Assembly: GCA_017853515.1 (NCBI GenBank)
Contig: JAFMJK010000090.1
Location: forward strand, 1 to 8,076
DNA length: 8,076 bases
Direction: 5' to 3'
DNA from: Chthoniobacterales bacterium
GTDB taxonomy: Bacteria; Verrucomicrobiota; Verrucomicrobiia; Chthoniobacterales; JACTMZ01
Positions within the stretch are counted from its first letter, which is position 1. Each line of letters begins with the position of its first letter. The notes beneath the pieces were generated by a model that was not told where the DNA came from, did not search any database, and saw only the letters and a list, made by a program, of their open reading frames with translations. Below are positions 1 through 5,107 of the stretch, piece by piece. A program made the position numbers and the translations under genes.

Positions 1-35
1 TGTGACGGGCATGTCACATCGGTAACAAACGTGAC
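1..35. repeat. Array of GTNAC pentamers with an 18-base inverted repeat
   Basis: TGTGAC (1-6) and GTCACA (13-18) form a perfect 6-base inverted repeat around a 6-base spacer. Further GTNAC elements follow: GTAAC at 22-26 and GTGAC at 31-35, so the pentamers begin at 2, 13, 22 and 31, about one helical turn apart. The dyad resembles CRP/FNR-type half-sites (TGTGA/TCACA), but the spacing of 8 between these half-sites differs from the usual 6. It may be an operator of a gene beyond the left edge or a structure at the 3' end of the cluster; nothing here tells which. Confidence 0.35.
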
Positions 36-97
36 GCAAATCAAGCAGAAGAACTTGTATTGGAATTATTGATCCCGCTGCATTGCAGAAGGTCGCC
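1..97. other. Intergenic region downstream of the gene cluster
   Basis: These 97 bases follow the stop of the lipoprotein gene. Apart from the GTNAC array at 1-35 and a tight palindrome CTGCATTGCAG at 78-88, I see no gene. No convincing intrinsic terminator (stem followed by a T run on the minus strand) is visible, so transcription may end further left or by another mechanism. The stretch 36-75 is notably richer in A and T than the rest of the window, as is common in promoter or gene-boundary regions. Confidence 0.5.
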
Positions 98-1876
98 TCA
101 GCCGGCCGGGAGGAACTCGATGGTGGTGAACTTGTTCATGTCTTCCACATCGGCATGCAATTCGCCGTCCTCCACGGTGAACGGACCGCTTTCCTTGACC
201 CGCACGTTCACATCGCGTCCGTTGCGCCGGCTGATGTCTTTGGTCGTCACACGCACGCGGTAGGATGATCCCTCGGGGAACCCCTCGCCGCGGAAATTTT
301 TGCGCGAGGAGCGGTTGTTGTATTGGCGACCTTTCTGCACGGTCGAGGGAATCGCCACCTTGGCCCACGATTTGCCGGTGGCCGCGGATGCGTAGACCAG
401 CACGGTGAACTTGCCGCGCGTGCGGTTCCACGAGGAGATCTTGTAGCTTTCGCGGCCGCCGAAGGCCGGACTCCACACGGTAATATTGTTGCCCTCCTCG
501 CCGGCCAGGGCATGGCGCACGACTTCGTCGGAGCCACCGGCGATCTGCGCAAACCAGCGCCAGATGTAGTAATGCAGATGGTTCGGGTCCCCGGGGTTGG
601 CGTAATCGCGCGCGGTGAACGAATCAGGCATGTCGATGACTTCAAAGTCGTCATCGCCGCCCTCGAGAGCGATTCGAGCCGTGACAATGCCGGGGCCGCC
701 GTCGGCAGCCGGGATGACTTTGCCCGGGGCGAGTCTGCGGACGCGCCCGTTGTAGTCGCGGCGCTTGGTCAGCCCCATGGACCAACTGCTCGAGTTGTCC
801 GACCACGGGAGGTTCATCGTGTTCATGCCGCGCTGCAGGCACTGTCCCATGAGCGTGAGGGTTTTGTCGTAGGCGTCCTGCTCGTTGATCCGTCCGTCGC
901 CGTTGGCATCGGGAGCGTATTGCGAGTCGTCCCACACGACCCACGATTCGGCGGCGCGGATTTTTTTGGACCGGTATCCGGCGGCGTCGAGCTTGCGGCG
1001 GACAAGGTCGTATTGGTCCCAGGTCGAGCTGACGAGTTTGCCGTCCATCATGCCGTAGCCGTTGAAGTGGTCGGAGACATTGATGTTGAGCGCGTCGAAG
1101 AGGCTCATCAACGAGGGGCTGCGGATGATGCGGCGGTAGTAGTCCACCATAGCCTCGGCTCCCTTGCCGCGCAGGCCCTTGAGCTCGTCGCATGCCTCGC
1201 AGGGGGACGTGCCGCCCGAAGAGAGGAGCACGGGTGTTGCCGGCGATTTGCGGTAGACGGAGCGGATGGCGCGGCCGCCCTTGCCGAGGATTTCGCGAAG
1301 GACAAAATCGATGTCCCCGTCCTCTATGAGGCTTTGGAGGTTGCCCTCGTGGTAAAGTTGGTAGGACTGGACTCGCCCTTTGAAATGCGTGGCGATGCGC
1401 TTGGCGAAACGGGCAAATTCCCCCCGCCGCGGCTTCCATGCCCCCTTCTGGCCCGACTCCGACGCCCAGGCCGGGCAATGGAAAAAGACAAACTCGACTT
1501 TTTTGCCTTCCCGCACGCAGGCGTCGACAGCCTTGTCGATCGTGCGCAGGTCCTCCGACATGTGGTTCCGGTAGTCCGTGTTCTCGGGCTCCGGCTCCAT
1601 CGAACCCCAACTCACCCAGAACTGCACGTAGCTGCTGTCCTTGGCGATGACGGGGCGCTTGGCGTCGTAGGCATCGTTGCCGGGGATGCCGAAAGGCTGC
1701 CATCTCACGCCGACGTGCATGTGGTCCGGGGTCCATTCGTAGCCACCGCTTTGCCCGCTGTTTTTTTCCGCGGTGGTGGCGCAGCCGGACAACATGGAGC
1801 CCGCGCAAACCGCGACCAGAAGGTGACGCGTAGCGGCGGTGCGGAGTGCGCCTGCGGGTGGCACCGCCTTGTTCAC
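98..1876 (-). CDS. Lipoprotein, putative glycoside hydrolase clan A-like TIM-barrel protein
   Basis: Protein of 592 residues from GTG 1876. The frame is open far upstream (to 3604) but that part overlaps the LamG gene. GTG 1876 is chosen because it sits on the preceding stop (GTGA), has GGAG upstream and gives a proper lipoprotein signal: H18 to S30 hydrophobic, lipobox LSGC with C32, then A33, which would favour outer-membrane sorting under the +2 rule. Residues about 50-455 look like a (beta/alpha)8 glycosidase barrel, with a strand plus YQLYHEGN (E177) where clan A enzymes carry the acid/base Glu, and IRAAESWVVW (E310) where the nucleophile is expected. The spacing of 133 residues suits clan A. 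Just after E310 lies a calcium-type loop DANGDGRINEQD (323-334). Residues about 460-592 are a beta-sandwich-like C-terminal domain, as in GH39/GH51-type enzymes. The family is not certain and could be unclassified; the usual WNEP is replaced by YHEGN, so activity is inferred. Last gene of the cluster. Confidence 0.85.
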   Translation of the reverse strand: MNKAVPPAGALRTAATRHLLVAVCAGSMLSGCATTAEKNSGQSGGYEWTPDHMHVGVRWQPFGIPGNDAYDAKRPVIAKDSSYVQFWVSWGSMEPEPENTDYRNHMSEDLRTIDKAVDACVREGKKVEFVFFHCPAWASESGQKGAWKPRRGEFARFAKRIATHFKGRVQSYQLYHEGNLQSLIEDGDIDFVLREILGKGGRAIRSVYRKSPATPVLLSSGGTSPCEACDELKGLRGKGAEAMVDYYRRIIRSPSLMSLFDALNINVSDHFNGYGMMDGKLVSSTWDQYDLVRRKLDAAGYRSKKIRAAESWVVWDDSQYAPDANGDGRINEQDAYDKTLTLMGQCLQRGMNTMNLPWSDNSSSWSMGLTKRRDYNGRVRRLAPGKVIPAADGGPGIVTARIALEGGDDDFEVIDMPDSFTARDYANPGDPNHLHYYIWRWFAQIAGGSDEVVRHALAGEEGNNITVWSPAFGGRESYKISSWNRTRGKFTVLVYASAATGKSWAKVAIPSTVQKGRQYNNRSSRKNFRGEGFPEGSSYRVRVTTKDISRRNGRDVNVRVKESGPFTVEDGELHADVEDMNKFTTIEFLPAG

Positions 1877-1891
1877 GGGACTTTTTTCTCC
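1873..1891 (-). promoter_or_regulatory. GTGA stop/start overlap with upstream GGAG ribosome-binding site
   Basis: The stop TGA of the LamG gene (1875-1873) overlaps the GTG start of the lipoprotein gene (1876-1874). GGAG at 1891-1888 lies 11 bases before the GTG, slightly long but usable. This overlap decides the start of the lipoprotein gene and suggests translational coupling of the two. Confidence 0.7.
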
Positions 1892-4800
1892 GGGTTGGCC
1901 GGGGGAAGGGCCGGCTCTTGCGGCGCGGGGGTGGCAGCATTCGTCGCGGCGGGGACCGGTGTCGGCGAAGGTGCGGGGGCGAGGCGCACGGTGCGCCCTT
2001 TGCCGGACAAACTCGGGATGTTGTAGGTGAGGCTCCATTTGCGCGAAACCGGATCGAAATCCGTCTGCCAGAAATCCTTTCCATGCACACTCTGGTCGAA
2101 CGGGTGTCCGTCGATGGTCAGGAGATGACCCCGGTGCGAACCCAGTCCGGTGAATGTCACAGGAATGAACCCCACGCCGCCTTCGATGGTGAACTCGGCC
2201 ACGCCGTCCTGCGCGGCGATGCGCACGTCGGGATAAAGTTGCTCTGTTTTTCCGGCCACCGGCGTGACCTGGACGGCACCGGCAGCGGCTTGGCGGTGGA
2301 CCATTTTCCAGGTGTTCTGGTCGCGGCCGAGGGCGGCGCGGAACTCCTCGCTCGGACCGTAATACTGGTGAGCGAGGCGGGGCACGACGATGTGCTCGAT
2401 GGTTGCCTCGACATAGTCGCCGGGTTGGAGGCGGTGCAAACCCGGAGGCGGCACGATGTCGATGGTCGAGGCGGTGAATGTCGGCCCGCGGGAGATGCCG
2501 TGCTCCGCGATGTAAGGCGGCGCGTCCTTGCCGCCGAGTCGGGCTTTCCAATCGCGGATGACCAGCCCGCGGTTGGCCCGTGCGCCTTGCTCGCCCTCGG
2601 GAATGAAGACATCGTGAAGCGAGACCCACCATCCGGGAGCGGCTGCGACGGCTTCGCCGCGGTAGGCGTCCCCTCCCCATTGTGCGTCCCACTCCTTGAC
2701 CAAGCCGCCCGGGTTGCCGACGGCGTATTTTTTCTCGCGAGTCGAAAGATAGCTGTCGGCCCCGATCTGGAAAAAAACAAAGCGGGAGAAGTCGACCGGC
2801 TTGGTGACCTTCATGGCGATGCGGTAGGTGCCGCGGATGAGGTCGTCGGTGCGCGGAAGGCTGACCGTCTCGGAAATGTCGATGCCCGTGTTGTGGATCC
2901 TGCCCTCGTAAAGAACCTCGGTGAGGCACGGTCCGGTTTTGAGGTGACGGGCCCGCATGCCCGAGTGCGGCACGCGGTTGCCCGAGGCATCGAAGAAGCG
3001 GAAGAAATCGCCGCCGCCGTGATTCAGCGTCCACGTCCACATCGGCGAGTCGTCGCGGACCATGACCGGTCGCACATCGGTGATCGTGCAGGCCGCGAGA
3101 TTCTGATCGGGGTCGTAGCAGATGCTCTCGCCCCAGGAACCGAGCGCGCTTTGCTCCCAAAGCTGGTTGCCTCCCCATCCGATGAGGCTGAGTTGGGCGT
3201 GCGAGGCGGAGGGCAATCCGCCCCAATGCCCGAACACCACGGAGACCTCGAGTTCCAAGGATTCGCCGGCCGGCACGCGCACCTGGCTGATCCCGTGGTA
3301 CCACGCACCGGAATAAACACTCCCCTCGGGGTGGGTGTGCCAGTTCTTGCTCGGTTGCACCGCGAGGCCCGTCGGGTTGCCTTCCTTGTCGCGCAACACC
3401 GTGGTCAGGCCGGTCACCGAAGGCCCCACGGTCTGACGGAACCCGCCTTTGCTCCCGTCTTTCTCGAACATCAGATGAACGGTTTGTTCCTCCGCGGATT
3501 TGTTCGAGACGGTAAGAAGCACGCGCTGCATGGCGTCGTTGGAGGGATTCTTCTGGCCGGGCGGCGGAACGGGCGCCACTTCGTTGAGTTCGACGAGGAA
3601 CCATCCTACGGCCGGGTCATACTGCACGCGACACTGCTTGCCGCCGATCGCTTCGGTCGCGGCGACTGTGATACCCGGAGGTTGCACGGCGGGTTCCATT
3701 TTGACCGGGTTGATGGCGAGCGATGCCTGCTCCCACTGGCGCGCGGTCCACTTCTGGCCGGGCGGCAATTCCCAGCGAGAGGTGAAATCCCTGCCTCCGG
3801 CGCCGAGGCGGATCTCCAGGGCGGCGGAAGTCCATTGCTCGCAAGGTTGCGAGGGAGATGAGGCCACATCGGGGCGGAACGTCCATTGGCGGATACCGGC
3901 GAGCGGCGGCGGCACTTGGCCGGGTTGGCGCTCGAGCAATTGGATTTCCCCGGGCTTGAGCGCGCGGTCGTGGATGCGGATTTCATCGACCACACCGAAG
4001 CAACGGTAGATTCCCTTGCCTGCCCCATCCTGCCGGTTGCCGAAAGCGAGCCCTCCCGGGGCGGGGTTGCGTTTGCGCCCCACCTTCGTTTCCCCTGCCT
4101 GGCGCCCGTTGAGGTAAAGCCGCAGCATGTCGCCGTCGTAGCTCAAGGCGAGGTGGTTCCAGCGGTCGGGTTGCACGCGTTGGCCGCCGCTTCGCGCAGA
4201 GAAACTGTTGGGCCCGCCTCCGATGTTGATCGTGCCGCTCACTTTGCCGTTCGCATCGAGACCTATGCCGTAGTGCCCGTCGGCGGCTTCGTTGCGGTTC
4301 TTGCAGGCCAGCCACCCCCCGCCACGCCGGTCGGTGAGGTCCGGGGGCGCGAAATACCAGAAGGAGAGAGTGAACTGCTCCGGTGTCGCGCAGTCCTCCG
4401 CCGGAATATCGAGTTGCGTGTCTTTGGTCAGGCCGAAGCCCCCCTGGATTTTTCCGAAACTCTGGTCCCCGCCGGAAATGGGGAGCAATCCGGGCCGCAT
4501 AGCCAGCGTCAGCCCGAGGCGATCCGACCACGCCGCGGTCTCGAAACGCGACTCCTGGTTCAACACCGCGCCGTCGTCGGACCGGAAGACAAGGTCGGTG
4601 ACATCCGCGCGCTGCAAAAAGCTTCCCGACTCGATCAGTCGCGGCCCGGTGAAGCGCGTGGGGTCCGCCGACTGCACCGCCCGGTAAGTCTTGCCGTCGA
4701 CCGTGGCCGTCAATTCGAGTTGCGCGGGCGGCAACTTGCCGAGCGGCGTGCCGGCGTCCGCCGGACCCAACCCGGCAATTTTCAGATTCTTGGTGTCGAA

Positions 4801-5040
4801 GACGAACGCGTAGCGGCCGGTCCTGAACACGCGCTGCCATTTGTCACTGCGGACAGTCGGCGGGTAACCTCCCTCCCACCAAAAAAGCGAGTGGTCTTCG
4901 GCCCGCGGCATGAAGCGTTCCATGTCATCCCTCTCCCCGGCAACCGCGAGCACGCCTGACATCGTCAGCCCGAGCAAAATCAGCGCTGGGTGTGCACATC
5001 GCAAGGCGCGGATATTGGGACACGCACGCCCCGAAATCAA
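1873..5040 (-). CDS. Secreted LamG (concanavalin A-like) domain protein with large uncharacterised module
   Basis: Function not recognised beyond the lectin-like domain. A hydrophobic stretch at residues 18-34 ending AVA (cleavage about A34/G35) indicates export. Residues about 37-190 look like a beta-rich domain with many Trp and Tyr. Residues about 194-372 match LamG/Laminin_G_3 style: EQFTLSFWYF, then DRWNHLALSYDG, LRLYLNGRQAG and VDEIRIHDRALKPGEI. Residues 380-1020 form a long Trp/Gly-rich segment without a motif I can name, followed by a Pro/Ala-rich tail (1020-1055). The start is uncertain. TTG 5040 is the first start after an in-frame TAA; TTG 5004 would still keep the signal peptide, while ATG 4962 would destroy it. 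None has a strong ribosome-binding site. It lies 67 bases after the sulfatase and overlaps the next gene by 3 bases (positions 1874-1876 shared in part with its stop). Between a sulfatase and a glycosidase-like gene, a role in binding or cutting a polysaccharide is plausible, and it could be a novel lyase or hydrolase, but no catalytic residues can be pointed to. Confidence 0.88.
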   Translation of the reverse strand: MISGRACPNIRALRCAHPALILLGLTMSGVLAVAGERDDMERFMPRAEDHSLFWWEGGYPPTVRSDKWQRVFRTGRYAFVFDTKNLKIAGLGPADAGTPLGKLPPAQLELTATVDGKTYRAVQSADPTRFTGPRLIESGSFLQRADVTDLVFRSDDGAVLNQESRFETAAWSDRLGLTLAMRPGLLPISGGDQSFGKIQGGFGLTKDTQLDIPAEDCATPEQFTLSFWYFAPPDLTDRRGGGWLACKNRNEAADGHYGIGLDANGKVSGTINIGGGPNSFSARSGGQRVQPDRWNHLALSYDGDMLRLYLNGRQAGETKVGRKRNPAPGGLAFGNRQDGAGKGIYRCFGVVDEIRIHDRALKPGEIQLLERQPGQVPPPLAGIRQWTFRPDVASSPSQPCEQWTSAALEIRLGAGGRDFTSRWELPPGQKWTARQWEQASLAINPVKMEPAVQPPGITVAATEAIGGKQCRVQYDPAVGWFLVELNEVAPVPPPGQKNPSNDAMQRVLLTVSNKSAEEQTVHLMFEKDGSKGGFRQTVGPSVTGLTTVLRDKEGNPTGLAVQPSKNWHTHPEGSVYSGAWYHGISQVRVPAGESLELEVSVVFGHWGGLPSASHAQLSLIGWGGNQLWEQSALGSWGESICYDPDQNLAACTITDVRPVMVRDDSPMWTWTLNHGGGDFFRFFDASGNRVPHSGMRARHLKTGPCLTEVLYEGRIHNTGIDISETVSLPRTDDLIRGTYRIAMKVTKPVDFSRFVFFQIGADSYLSTREKKYAVGNPGGLVKEWDAQWGGDAYRGEAVAAAPGWWVSLHDVFIPEGEQGARANRGLVIRDWKARLGGKDAPPYIAEHGISRGPTFTASTIDIVPPPGLHRLQPGDYVEATIEHIVVPRLAHQYYGPSEEFRAALGRDQNTWKMVHRQAAAGAVQVTPVAGKTEQLYPDVRIAAQDGVAEFTIEGGVGFIPVTFTGLGSHRGHLLTIDGHPFDQSVHGKDFWQTDFDPVSRKWSLTYNIPSLSGKGRTVRLAPAPSPTPVPAATNAATPAPQEPALPPANPEKKVP

Positions 5041-5043
5041 ATA

Positions 5044-5063
5044 CTTGCTTGCAGGACTTGCTT
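5044..5063 (-). repeat. 7-base direct repeat AAGCAAG in front of the LamG gene
   Basis: AAGCAAG occurs twice on the minus strand (5063-5057 and 5050-5044), separated by TCCTGC, with a period of 13 bases. The second copy ends 3 bases before the TTG at 5040, in the place where a ribosome-binding site would be expected; it is at best a weak one. Function unknown; a chance repeat is possible. Confidence 0.35.
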
Positions 5064-5070
5064 AAAGGCA

Positions 5071-5089
5071 TGCCGGCTTTGCGCCGGCA
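5071..5089 (-). repeat. Short GC-rich hairpin after the sulfatase stop
   Basis: TGCCGGC and GCCGGCA form a 7-base-pair stem with a 5-base loop (GCAAA on the minus strand), beginning 18 bases after the sulfatase stop. Only a weak T run (CCTTTAAG) follows, so it is a poor intrinsic terminator. It could be a partial terminator or a 3'-end stabilising structure that lowers expression of the following genes relative to the sulfatase, but with a stem this short it could also be chance. Confidence 0.4.
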
Positions 5090-5107
5090 GAAGCACGAAC
5101 CGAAGCC

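Noticed and set aside
1..18. CRP-type operator
   Set aside because: The half-sites TGTGA and TCACA are separated by 8 rather than 6 bases, so a classical CRP site is not supported; kept only as an unassigned inverted repeat.
78..88. Palindrome CTGCATTGCAG as a terminator of the cluster
   Set aside because: With a single-base centre it cannot form a hairpin with a stable loop, and no T run follows on the minus strand.
323..2026. Plus-strand open frame of 567 codons opposite the lipoprotein gene
   Set aside because: Composition is that of an antisense shadow (Val, Ala, Arg, Gly, His), it crosses the boundary of two genes, and has no domain or export signal.
1877..3604. Upstream extension of the lipoprotein reading frame into the LamG gene, which would give a 1168-residue protein
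   Set aside because: The extra 576 residues are an Arg-rich shadow of the LamG gene, and a lipoprotein signal with lipobox begins properly at GTG 1876.
1846..3861. Plus-strand open frame of 671 codons opposite the LamG gene
   Set aside because: It is antisense to a gene with a signal peptide and recognisable LamG motifs; its product is low-complexity Arg/Ala/Gly/Val-rich without a domain. Long antisense frames are expected in GC-rich genes with strong third-position bias.
3886..4959. Plus-strand open frame of 357 codons opposite the 5' part of the LamG gene
   Set aside because: Same reason: no recognisable motif and full overlap with a well-supported gene on the other strand.
5071..5089. 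Strong intrinsic terminator between the sulfatase and the LamG gene
   Set aside because: The stem has only 7 base pairs and there is no proper T run after it, so it was listed as a hairpin and not as a terminator.
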